Source: a virus. Taken from it: a stretch of 52,497 nt of DNA. Positions within the stretch are counted from its first letter, which is position 1. Each line of letters opens with the position of its first letter. The DNA lies in IMG/VR virus record IMGVR_UViG_3300028394_002084, positions 1 to 52,497 of that record. The stretch is one strand, 5' to 3'. The notes under the pieces were generated by a model that worked only from the letters and a program-made list of their open reading frames with translations, made no database searches and was not told where the DNA came from. The translations under genes and the position numbers were made by a program. Below are positions 19,301 through 26,433 of this stretch, one piece after another.

Positions 19301-20979
19301 GTAACTTGGGTGTTACTGGAGTATTTGCTACTACAGTAAGTGCTACGGGTAATGCAAACGTTGGTAACATAGGTGCTAATAATGCAGTATTCACATCAGT
19401 AAGTGGTAATGGTTCAAGTTTGAGTTCTATTACAGGCGCAAATGTAACCGGAGCAGTATCATTCGCAACTACAGCTAATAGTGTAGCTGGTGCTAACGTG
19501 TCAGGTGCAGTTGCATTTGCAACGACAGCTAATAGTGTAGCAGGAGCTAACGTAAGTGGTCAGGTAGGTAATGCATTAATTGCAGGCACGGTCTACACAA
19601 ATGCTCAACCAAACATTACAAGTACTGGTACATTGACAAGTTTAAGTGTATCTGGTAATGCTACAGTTGGTAACTTAGTTGGCCCACATGCAAGTGGTAA
19701 TAGTAACATTGCAATTATAGCTAACAGTAACATTGCAATGACAGTTGCTGGAACAGCTAACGTGTTGTTAGTAACCGCTACTGGTGCAAACATTACTGGT
19801 ACGTTTAGTACTAGTGGTAATGCTAACGTAGGCAATATTGGTGCTACACAGGGTGTATTCACTAACGTATCAGGTAATGGTTCAACACTAAGCTCAATTA
19901 CAGGCGCAAACGTAACAGGTGCAGTATCATTCGCTACAACAGCTAATGCAGTAGCAGGTGCAAACGTAAGTGGTACTGTGAGTTCAGCAACTACAGCCGG
20001 AACAGTAACGACAGCCGCACAGGGTAACATTACAAGTGTTGGAACATTAACAGGACTGACAGTTGGTAATGCTACTGCTAATGCAGTGTTTGGTAATGGT
20101 ACTATCGTATTGAATTCAGGTCTTATCACTGGTAACGCTAATGGTATATCAAGTGTTCAAGCTGGTAATATTGTTGGTACTACATTGGGTGCAACAGTTG
20201 TTACTTCAAGTTTAACCGCAGTTGGTACATTAGCTTCATTAAGTGTGTCGGGTAATGCTACAGTCGGTAACATTGTTGGCCCTCATGCATCAGGTAATAG
20301 TAATATTGCAATTACTGCTAACAGTAACATCGCAATGACAGTAGCGGGTACTGCTAACGTATTATTGGTAACTGCAACTGGTGCAAACATAACTGGTACA
20401 TTGAGTGTCAGTGGTAATGCTAACGTAGGTAATTTAGGCGCAACTAACTTAGTTGGTACAGTAACAACCGCATCACAAACAAGTATAACCGCAGTTGGCA
20501 CATTAACCTCATTAAGTGTGTCGGGTAATGCTACAGTGGGTAATATCAGTGCTACTAACCATACTGGTACTACTTCAAACATTACCGGTCAATATATCTC
20601 TACGGTAACTACAGGTACTGCTCCGTTAGTTGTTAGTTCAACTACTCAAGTTGCTAACTTGTCAGTTGCAACAGCAGGCTCAGCTACGACTGCAGGTAGT
20701 GCTACTACAGCAGGCACAGTGACAACAGCGGCTCAACCTAACATTACTTCAGTTGGTACACTAAGTTCATTGAGTGTATCAGGTAATGCTAACGTTGGTA
20801 ACATTGGTGCTGCATCCGGTATATACACTACACTAAGTGCATCAGGTAATGCTAGCGCAGGTAACTTAGTGTTAGCTAATGCGGCAATTATTACAGTAGG
20901 TGCAAACACTAACGTGGGTACTATTACTGGTAACTTTTCATTGAGTGCAGGTTCTCGTCACGCGGCGACTTACTCCTAA
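16378..20979 (+). CDS. Tail fibre-like repeat protein, 1533 aa
   Basis: Start ATG is preceded by ATGAGGT. The N-terminus (LILKQEPANTISTPPAGKSTLFVND) is a typical phage fibre attachment segment. Arrays of SGNGSSLSSITGANVTGAV, ANVSGAV and NITSTGTLSSLSVSGNANVGNIG follow. A single module (about residues 775-920) carries AATKAYVDTVAQGLD, RVLVKNQTAPAENGLY and FVEGGTTQADTGWVC. It is the complete version of the domain at the start of the window and is common in tail fibres of marine and T4-like phages. It ends with a short cap. It lies downstream of the giant gene and shares repeat DNA with the genes at 2 and 1808. Role in host recognition is inferred. Confidence 0.8.
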   Translation: MSLILKQEPANTISTPPAGKSTLFVNDNSVMSVKDPSGNVTTFPTAQGANTQVFFNDNGAINGNTALVFDKNNGLLTVANVSITGTLSAGNISISTISDGNSSIAIAPNANITMSVNGNANIMTVTVSGVNVAGTLSATGNTTLGNLSVTGTLNAGDISVGSIANGTSNIDIVGVSGNVTTSVNGTANVLVVASTGVNVAGTFSASGNANVGNIGATNGVFTNVSGNGSSLSSITGANVTGTVGLASFATTANAVAGANVSGAVSFATTANSVAGANVTGEVGLATYATTANAVAGANVSGAVGMAAYATTANNVAGANVSGQVAYAATANSVAGANVSGVVSSATTAGTVTTAAQPNITSTGILANLSVSGNANVGNLGATQGIFTDVSGNGSSLSSITGANVTGAVSFASTANAVAGANVSGTVANATYATSAGTAGTAGSATTAGTVTTNAQPNITSTGTLSSLSVSGNITAGNVNAGNLLTANYSTSVLTTAAQPNITSTGTLSGLSVSGNANVGNIGANNAVFTSVSGNGSSLSSITGANVTGAVAFATTANSVAGANVLGAVAFATTANSVAGANVSGTVANATYATSAGTAGTVTTNAQPNITSTGTLASLSVSGNANVGNIGATFGVFTNVSGNGSSLSSITGANVTGAVSFATTANSVAGANVSGTVANATYATSAGTAGSATTAGTVTTNAQPNITSTGTLASLSVTGTATAGNLATAGTLSAGGNANVGNLGTAALVATGTGSFGGNVNLNSFNITSLATPVNDTDAATKAYVDTVAQGLDTKASVVAATTANITLSGAQTIDGISIVAGNRVLVKNQTAPAENGLYLCATGAWTRTTDMTTWAQVPGAYVFVEGGTTQADTGWVCTSDAGGTIGVTAMTWAQFSGAGSYTAGTGLTLTGTTFSVNVAQSQITSVGTLTSLSVSGNANIGNIGTGGVITATGTATAGNLATSGTLSAGGNANVGNLGVTGVFATTVSATGNANVGNIGANNAVFTSVSGNGSSLSSITGANVTGAVSFATTANSVAGANVSGAVAFATTANSVAGANVSGQVGNALIAGTVYTNAQPNITSTGTLTSLSVSGNATVGNLVGPHASGNSNIAIIANSNIAMTVAGTANVLLVTATGANITGTFSTSGNANVGNIGATQGVFTNVSGNGSTLSSITGANVTGAVSFATTANAVAGANVSGTVSSATTAGTVTTAAQGNITSVGTLTGLTVGNATANAVFGNGTIVLNSGLITGNANGISSVQAGNIVGTTLGATVVTSSLTAVGTLASLSVSGNATVGNIVGPHASGNSNIAITANSNIAMTVAGTANVLLVTATGANITGTLSVSGNANVGNLGATNLVGTVTTASQTSITAVGTLTSLSVSGNATVGNISATNHTGTTSNITGQYISTVTTGTAPLVVSSTTQVANLSVATAGSATTAGSATTAGTVTTAAQPNITSVGTLSSLSVSGNANVGNIGAASGIYTTLSASGNASAGNLVLANAAIITVGANTNVGTITGNFSLSAGSRHAATYS
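17060..17420 (+). repeat. Tandem coding repeats in third fibre gene
   Basis: Six consecutive units encode ANVSGAVGLATYATTANAVAG-like peptides; unit boundaries and DNA resemble those at 688-1312 and 3430-3715. Further copies lie at 17575-17680, 18000-18150, 18330-18420 and 19430-19570. Confidence 0.7.
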
Positions 20980-21026
20980 TATAGTCAAATTCATAGACAC
21001 TTTCTTAAAATGATAAGTAAGTGTCT

Positions 21027-21470
21027 ATGAACATCTTTCAATCATCGTATGAAGCAAGGCTTCAAGATTGGTTTCAATTACGGAATTCCGTATCTGGTTT
21101 ACCCTTACAGGATAAATGCATCACTATAGATAAATGGTGGCAAACTGCGCCATTAGTTACCCATCATCTGCACCCGCATGATATGGACAACTGGCCTGAT
21201 CCCTGGGTACTTTTGTCCGAAAATACCTACTGTGAGGTTGCAAGATCGTTAGGAATGTGTTATACTCTATTGTTGATAGGTATAACCAACATAGAATTGG
21301 TTTTGGCAAAGAATAACATAGGTGAAGATGTGGTACTAGTCCTAGTAGACAACGCAAAATATATACTGAATTACTGGCCTAATACGGTCATAAGTAATAG
21401 TCTAGCAGAATTCACCATAATACAAAAATTAGATATAACAACAATAACAGAGAAGATAAGTAAACTATGA
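21027..21470 (+). CDS. Conserved-looking phage protein of unknown function
   Basis: About 147 residues from the ATG at 21027; a GTG two codons upstream (21021) is an alternative start. The sequence is rich in Trp and His (WFQLRNSV, KWWQTAPLVTHHLHPHDMDNWPDPW), then becomes hydrophobic (YTLLLIGITNIELVLA). It ends in the overlap ATGA with nrdA, so translation is probably coupled. Its place directly before nrdA suggests a shared transcript with nucleotide-metabolism genes. I recognise no catalytic motif and assign no function. Confidence 0.65.
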   Translation: MNIFQSSYEARLQDWFQLRNSVSGLPLQDKCITIDKWWQTAPLVTHHLHPHDMDNWPDPWVLLSENTYCEVARSLGMCYTLLLIGITNIELVLAKNNIGEDVVLVLVDNAKYILNYWPNTVISNSLAEFTIIQKLDITTITEKISKL

Positions 21471-23779
21471 TTATAAACGTGATCAAACGATCTGGGGCGA
21501 AAGAACCTCTAACATTAGAAAAATGGCAAGCACAAGTAGCAAAAGTATGTACAGGGATAGCAGACGTTAGCCCATCGATGATAGAAATAAAATCACAATT
21601 ACATTTTTACGATGGTATCACAACTAAGCAAATTGATGAGATTACATTACGAGCTATTGTAGATTTGATTGATGTAGAGAATAATCCAGATGTTGGTCAC
21701 ACAAATTATCAATATGTAGCAGGTAAGCAACGTATAAGTATGTTACGCAAAGATGTATATGGTAGCTATTCACCTCCTAAGTTATATGATGTAGTAAAGA
21801 CAAATGTAGCTACAGGGTTGTACACACCTGAATTACTAGAATGGTATAATGAAGAAGATTGGGACAAGATGGATAGTTTCATCGACCACTCTAAGGACGA
21901 AAGTTATAGTTATGCTGCCATTGAACAATTGATTGAAAAATATTTGGTTAAGAACCGTAGTACAAAACAAACATATGAAACTCCGCAAATCAGATATATG
22001 GTCGCGGCCGCCACTATCTTTCATAGTGAAGAACCTAACAACGCAAGAATACGTTATATAAAGGAATACTATAATGCTGCCTCTGACGGATTATTTACTC
22101 TTGCTACTCCTGTCCTCGCTGGTCTCGGTACCCCTACTAAGCAATTCAGTTCGTGCGTACTTATTCGCAGTGATGATGACCTTGATAGTATTTTTGCTAG
22201 TGGTGAAATGATGGCTAAGTATGCTAGCAAACGTGCTGGCATTGGATTAGAAATTGGTAGACTACGTTCACTAGGTAGTCCTATTCGTGGTGGCGAGATT
22301 ATGCACACTGGCATGATTCCGTTTTTAAAGAAATGGTTTGGCGACTTACGTAGTTGCTCACAAGGAGGTATTCGTAATGCAAGTGCTACAGTATTTTATC
22401 CCATTTGGCATCATCAGTTTGATGATCTTATTGTTCTTAAAAACAATCAAGGCACAGAAGAAACAAGAGTTAGACACATGGACTATGGAGTTGTCCTTAG
22501 TGCATTCTTTTGGCGCAGATTCAAGAATAAGGAAAACATCACCTTCTTTGATCCGAATGAGGTACCCGACTTATACGAAGCATTTTACAAGAACACAGAA
22601 CTATTTGAAGAACTGTATGTAAAATACGAAAAGCGTAAAGACTTACGCAAGAAAACAATGAATGCAGAAGATGTGTTTAAGAGTGGAATTCTTAAAGAAC
22701 GTACAGACACTGGACGTATCTATCTAGTCTTCATTGACAATGTGATGAATCAAGGCCCATTTGACCCTGAGTATCATACAATTTACCAGAGTAACTTATG
22801 CTGTGAGATTCTTCTTCCTACTAAATCTTTTAAACGTCTTGATGATAGTGACGGTCGTATCGCTTTATGTACGCTCGGATCTATTAACTGGGGTGCGTTC
22901 CGTAATCCTGAAGACATGCGTAGGGCTTGTCGTATTCTACACCGTAGCCTCAATAATATATTGGACTATCAAGACTTTTTAAGCATACAATCTAAACTAA
23001 GCAATGACGAGATTCGTCCATTGGGTATTGGTGTCACTAACTTAGCATACTGGCATGCAAAGCGTGGAATGAAGTATGGCGAAAAAGACTCACTAGCTGA
23101 AGTTAAATCTTGGATGGAACATCTATCATTCTATCTTACAGAAGCAAGTGTAGAACTAGCCAAAGAACGCGGTGCTTGTTTAGGTAGTGATAAGACACGC
23201 TATGGTAAAGGTATCTTCCCTTGGGAACTACGTGCTAAGGGCGTTAATGAACTTACAGATTTTACCCCAGAACTTCCTTGGGAAAACTTACGTGCAGAGA
23301 TGAGAGCTTACGGTGTACGTAATGCTACACAAATGGCAGTAGCTCCTGTAGAATCTAGTAGTGTGGTAATTAATTCTACAAACGGTATTGAAATGCCAAT
23401 GAGCTTGATTAGTGTTAAGGAAAGTAAAGCTGGAAGTTTTGTTCAAGTTGTTCCTGAGTATCATAAATTAAAGAACAAGTATCAAATGATGTGGGAACAA
23501 ACTGATTGTGAAGGTTATCTAAAGACAGCAGCAGTTATTGCAGCCTATGTTGATCAATCTATTAGTACAAACACATTCTATAACCCTGCACACTTTGCTG
23601 ATCGTAAAGTACCTACAACGCTAATTGCCAAAAACTTAATGCAAAGTCATGTTTGGGGGTTGAAGACATTCTACTATAGTTTGATTAACAAACAAGGTAG
23701 TAAAGAAGTAGCAGACGATGCCCCATTAGAAGTTATTGATTTTGACATGGAAGAAGATTGCGAAAGTTGCAAACTATGA
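21467..23779 (+). CDS. nrdA: Ribonucleoside-diphosphate reductase, class Ia alpha subunit
   Basis: NrdA reduces ribonucleoside diphosphates to deoxyribonucleotides in the cytoplasm and supplies phage DNA synthesis. The 770-residue length fits the family. Residues 1-70 look like an ATP-cone allosteric domain. Catalytic landmarks are visible: Cys in QFSSCVL, the NLCCEI block with the thiyl-radical Cys and adjacent Glu, LCTLGS with the second redox Cys, the radical-transfer Tyr pair in TFYYSL, and the C-terminal CESC reducing pair. The start overlaps the previous stop (ATGA) and the stop overlaps the next ATG, consistent with an operon including nrdB and glutaredoxin. No intron or intein is seen. 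Identification is secure. Confidence 0.97.
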   Translation: MIINVIKRSGAKEPLTLEKWQAQVAKVCTGIADVSPSMIEIKSQLHFYDGITTKQIDEITLRAIVDLIDVENNPDVGHTNYQYVAGKQRISMLRKDVYGSYSPPKLYDVVKTNVATGLYTPELLEWYNEEDWDKMDSFIDHSKDESYSYAAIEQLIEKYLVKNRSTKQTYETPQIRYMVAAATIFHSEEPNNARIRYIKEYYNAASDGLFTLATPVLAGLGTPTKQFSSCVLIRSDDDLDSIFASGEMMAKYASKRAGIGLEIGRLRSLGSPIRGGEIMHTGMIPFLKKWFGDLRSCSQGGIRNASATVFYPIWHHQFDDLIVLKNNQGTEETRVRHMDYGVVLSAFFWRRFKNKENITFFDPNEVPDLYEAFYKNTELFEELYVKYEKRKDLRKKTMNAEDVFKSGILKERTDTGRIYLVFIDNVMNQGPFDPEYHTIYQSNLCCEILLPTKSFKRLDDSDGRIALCTLGSINWGAFRNPEDMRRACRILHRSLNNILDYQDFLSIQSKLSNDEIRPLGIGVTNLAYWHAKRGMKYGEKDSLAEVKSWMEHLSFYLTEASVELAKERGACLGSDKTRYGKGIFPWELRAKGVNELTDFTPELPWENLRAEMRAYGVRNATQMAVAPVESSSVVINSTNGIEMPMSLISVKESKAGSFVQVVPEYHKLKNKYQMMWEQTDCEGYLKTAAVIAAYVDQSISTNTFYNPAHFADRKVPTTLIAKNLMQSHVWGLKTFYYSLINKQGSKEVADDAPLEVIDFDMEEDCESCKL

Positions 23780-24507
23780 ACATAGGTATATACGGAGATA
23801 GTTTTGCTGAATTTGATAAAATAGCAAAACATCTTCATTGGTCTACTATAGTAGTAGAAAAATTAAATGCCAAAGTAGAAAACTTTGGGTATCCGGCAAC
23901 CTCTTTATACTATTCGTATAAAAAATTTTTAGAAAATTATACAAAGCACGATTTAATAATAGTTGCGGTAACTAATCCGGATCGGTACATCAAAATGGTT
24001 GATTGGTGTGACACACCAGATAGAAATAATAGTTATATCAATTCATATGAACATGTTATTCGTTACAAAAACACAATTTTAAATGACCATGACCAACGAA
24101 TGTTAACTCATTTAGAAGGATGGTATATAATGTCTGACTCAGATTATAATTCTAGAATGAATGAATTAATGATGAAACACATGGAATCATTGCATAAAAA
24201 TATTATTTTTTATCCGTGTTTTGTAGACTCATTTTTGCCTGAAAGATACAGTGAGAATAATTTTCCTAAGTTTTATGATTTTTTTTCTTTGGTAAAACAG
24301 CAAATAAAATTAATTAACTATCGTGGGAAAATCGATCTTCATACAAAGGAAAACACGCACATAATGGCAGGGCATCTGTTTCCAGAAATGAATGAGTATG
24401 TCGCGGAAACAATAGTTTCTAAGATAACAACAGGAGATTGGAAATTTCTAAATTTAGATAATGTAAAATTAAAACATCCAATAACATATTATTACAATAT
24501 AGAATGA
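23776..24507 (+). CDS. SGNH/GDSL hydrolase-like protein
   Basis: About 243 residues starting at the ATG that overlaps the nrdA stop; an upstream ATG at 23758 would add six residues and lacks support. The N-terminus MNIGIYGDSFAEF carries the GDS block with the likely nucleophile Ser. Near the C-terminus, NTHIMAGHLFPEMNEYVAE resembles the block V His region of SGNH hydrolases. Those enzymes cleave esters or acetyl groups on lipids or glycans. It is inserted between nrdA and nrdB and coupled to both by overlapping codons, which places expression with nucleotide metabolism although the chemistry does not fit it. Substrate unknown. Confidence 0.65.
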   Translation: MNIGIYGDSFAEFDKIAKHLHWSTIVVEKLNAKVENFGYPATSLYYSYKKFLENYTKHDLIIVAVTNPDRYIKMVDWCDTPDRNNSYINSYEHVIRYKNTILNDHDQRMLTHLEGWYIMSDSDYNSRMNELMMKHMESLHKNIIFYPCFVDSFLPERYSENNFPKFYDFFSLVKQQIKLINYRGKIDLHTKENTHIMAGHLFPEMNEYVAETIVSKITTGDWKFLNLDNVKLKHPITYYYNIE

Positions 24508-24515
24508 GAGTAACA

Positions 24516-25616
24516 ATGAGCAAACAACAATATAACTTAAACACAAAGACAGATTACTTGAATAGAAAAATGTTTTTGGACCCAGAAGGTCCCGTAACCA
24601 TTCAACGTTTTGAAGAAGTGAAGTACAACAAGCTAGTAAAAATTGAACAAACCGCACGTGGTTTCTTTTGGGTCCCGGAAGAGATATCATTAACCAAAGA
24701 TGCAAATGACTTTAAAGATGCCAGCGACACTGTACGTCACATATTCACCTCTAATCTATTGCGTCAAACTGCACTAGATAGTTTGCAAGGTCGTGGTCCC
24801 AGTCAAATCTTTACACCAGTATGTAGTATTCCCGAACTAGAAGCATTGATGTACAACTGGAGCTTCTTTGAGACTAACATTCATAGTCGCAGTTATAGTC
24901 ACATTATTCGTAACATCTATAATGTACCAAAAGATGTCTTCAACACTATCCACGATACACAAGAGATTATCAGCATGGCTAGTAGTGTTGGTAAGTATTA
25001 TGATGACTTGCATACTATTAACTGTCGCAAAGAATTAGGTGAAGTTGTTAGTGAACATGACCATATTAAAGCAATCTGGTTAGCACTTCATGCAAGCTAT
25101 GCACTAGAAGCATTTAGATTTATGGTGTCATTTGCTACCTCATTGGCAATGGTAGAGAACAAAATCTTTATTGGTAATGGCAATATCATTGGATTAATTC
25201 TACAAGATGAACTATTACATAAAGAGTGGACAGCTTGGATGATTAATCAAGTAATCAAAGAAGATAGTCGTTTTGCTGCCATTAAGCAAGAATGTGAAGC
25301 TGAAGTCTATCAAATCTACATGGATGTTATTCGTGAAGAAAAAGACTGGGCTAAGTATCTGTTCAAGTACGGTCCTGTTATTGGATTGAACGCAAACATT
25401 CTAAATGACTTTGTAGACTATACAGCAGTAGGTGCATTGAAAGAAATTGGTATCAAGTATCAAAATCCAGCCCCTAAAACTACCCCTATCCCATGGTTTA
25501 ATAAGCATAGTGACACAAGCAAGAAGCAAACAGCACTACAAGAAAACGAATCAACGAATTATGTGATAGGAGTTATGTCTGACTCATTAGATTATGACGC
25601 ATTACCAAATATTTAA
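24516..25616 (+). CDS. nrdB: Ribonucleotide reductase, class Ia beta subunit
   Basis: NrdB carries the di-iron tyrosyl radical that starts catalysis in NrdA. Ligand regions are recognisable: Asp in QTALDSLQGRGPS, Glu and His in FETNIHSRSY (Tyr of HSRSY is the radical position), Glu in LAMVENK, and Glu/His in QDELLHKE. The first Glu is four rather than three residues before its His. The tail (NYVIGVMSDSLDYDAL) resembles the flexible end that binds the alpha subunit. I chose the ATG at 24516, which has GAGAG just upstream; an ATG at 24504 overlaps the previous stop and would add four residues. The gene belongs to the nrd operon. Confidence 0.95.
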   Translation: MSKQQYNLNTKTDYLNRKMFLDPEGPVTIQRFEEVKYNKLVKIEQTARGFFWVPEEISLTKDANDFKDASDTVRHIFTSNLLRQTALDSLQGRGPSQIFTPVCSIPELEALMYNWSFFETNIHSRSYSHIIRNIYNVPKDVFNTIHDTQEIISMASSVGKYYDDLHTINCRKELGEVVSEHDHIKAIWLALHASYALEAFRFMVSFATSLAMVENKIFIGNGNIIGLILQDELLHKEWTAWMINQVIKEDSRFAAIKQECEAEVYQIYMDVIREEKDWAKYLFKYGPVIGLNANILNDFVDYTAVGALKEIGIKYQNPAPKTTPIPWFNKHSDTSKKQTALQENESTNYVIGVMSDSLDYDALPNI

Positions 25617-25627
25617 AAGGAAATAAA

Positions 25628-25858
25628 ATGACAGCAATTGTATGGAGTAAGTATCATTGTCCTTATTGCGACCAAGCAAAGGCACTATTAACAAGTAAAG
25701 GTATACGATTTGAAGAACGTAAGATCGGAGACGGATATACCAAAGAAGAATTGCTAGAAGCAATCCCGTTAGCAAGAACAGTACCCCAAATAATTTTAGA
25801 TGGCGTATTAATCGGTGGTTTCACTGAACTTAAACAAAAATTAACAGAAAGAATATAA
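25628..25858 (+). CDS. Glutaredoxin
   Basis: A 76-residue glutaredoxin of the short, nrd-associated type. CPYC at residues 11-14 is the redox pair, and TVPQIILDG followed by IGGFTEL is the cis-Pro and glutathione-binding region. It would re-reduce the NrdA disulfide using glutathione. The start has AAAAGGAA upstream and lies 11 bases after nrdB. The stop TAA shares a base with the next ATG. Identification is secure; the physiological partner is inferred from context. Confidence 0.95.
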   Translation: MTAIVWSKYHCPYCDQAKALLTSKGIRFEERKIGDGYTKEELLEAIPLARTVPQIILDGVLIGGFTELKQKLTERI

Positions 25859-26151
25859 TGGAAATTGGAAAAGTATATACACTGAAACTGAATAGCGGTG
25901 AAGAAATGGTTACTAAGGTAGTTGCAATTACCCGTGATAATATCATCATAGAAGAACCAGTATCTATTGCTCCCACACAACAGGGTATGCAAATGATCCC
26001 TAGCGTATTTACCGCAGATCCAAAGGGTAAATTTACACTAAATACTACTAGTATTGCTCTATATGCTGAAACTGACGATGGTGTCAAGATGAAGTATCTA
26101 GAAGCAACAACTGGTATTAAAGTACCGGATAAAAAGTTAATTTTAGGATAA
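25858..26151 (+). CDS. Small beta-rich phage protein (possibly Sm-like fold)
   Basis: A 97-residue protein. The pattern GKVYTLKLNSGEEMVTKVVAITRDNIIIEEPVSIAP looks like a small beta barrel of the Sm/LSm kind, in which a Leu-x-Ser/Asn-Gly-Glu turn is followed by alternating hydrophobic strands. The fold call is from pattern only. It starts one base inside the glutaredoxin stop and is followed four bases later by the PAAR gene, so it is in the same transcription unit. Function is unknown. Confidence 0.6.
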   Translation: MEIGKVYTLKLNSGEEMVTKVVAITRDNIIIEEPVSIAPTQQGMQMIPSVFTADPKGKFTLNTTSIALYAETDDGVKMKYLEATTGIKVPDKKLILG

Positions 26152-26154
26152 AAA

Positions 26155-26433
26155 ATGCCGCAACTATGTAGGATGGGTGACACAAATCAGATGAAGGGTG
26201 CTATATTAAATGGCGCAACCACTGTATTTGCAAACGGAAAATTAGTTGGTGTTCAAGGTAGTAAAATTAGTCCACACAACCCCAACAACGGTCCCCATGT
26301 TGCCGCTATGATTTCTGATGGTAGTCCTACTGTGTTTGCAGACGGTAAACCAGTAGCACGGGTTGGATCATTAAATAGTTGTCTTTGCGGACATTCAATG
26401 GCACAGGGTAGTCCTGATGTATATGTAGCATGA
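26155..26433 (+). CDS. PAAR-domain tail spike-tip protein
   Basis: A 92-residue PAAR protein (LCRMGDTNQMKGAI, GCP-like loops with HN and PH, repeated SPTVFADGKPVARVGS, CGHSMAQGSPDVYVA). PAAR proteins form the metal-bound sharp tip of contractile tail spikes, equivalent to T4 gp5.4. The His and Cys positions for metal binding are present. The gene overlaps the next one by ATGA, suggesting that the 1167-residue protein is a coupled tail or baseplate component. Confidence 0.9.
   Translation: MPQLCRMGDTNQMKGAILNGATTVFANGKLVGVQGSKISPHNPNNGPHVAAMISDGSPTVFADGKPVARVGSLNSCLCGHSMAQGSPDVYVA

Noticed and set aside
688-20900. Possible CRISPR array because of regular repeats
   Set aside because: Repeats are coding, imperfect and in frame, without unique spacers of constant length; no cas genes.
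22338-22982. Small plus-strand frames inside nrdA
   Set aside because: They are out of frame with a well-conserved NrdA sequence and lack start signals.
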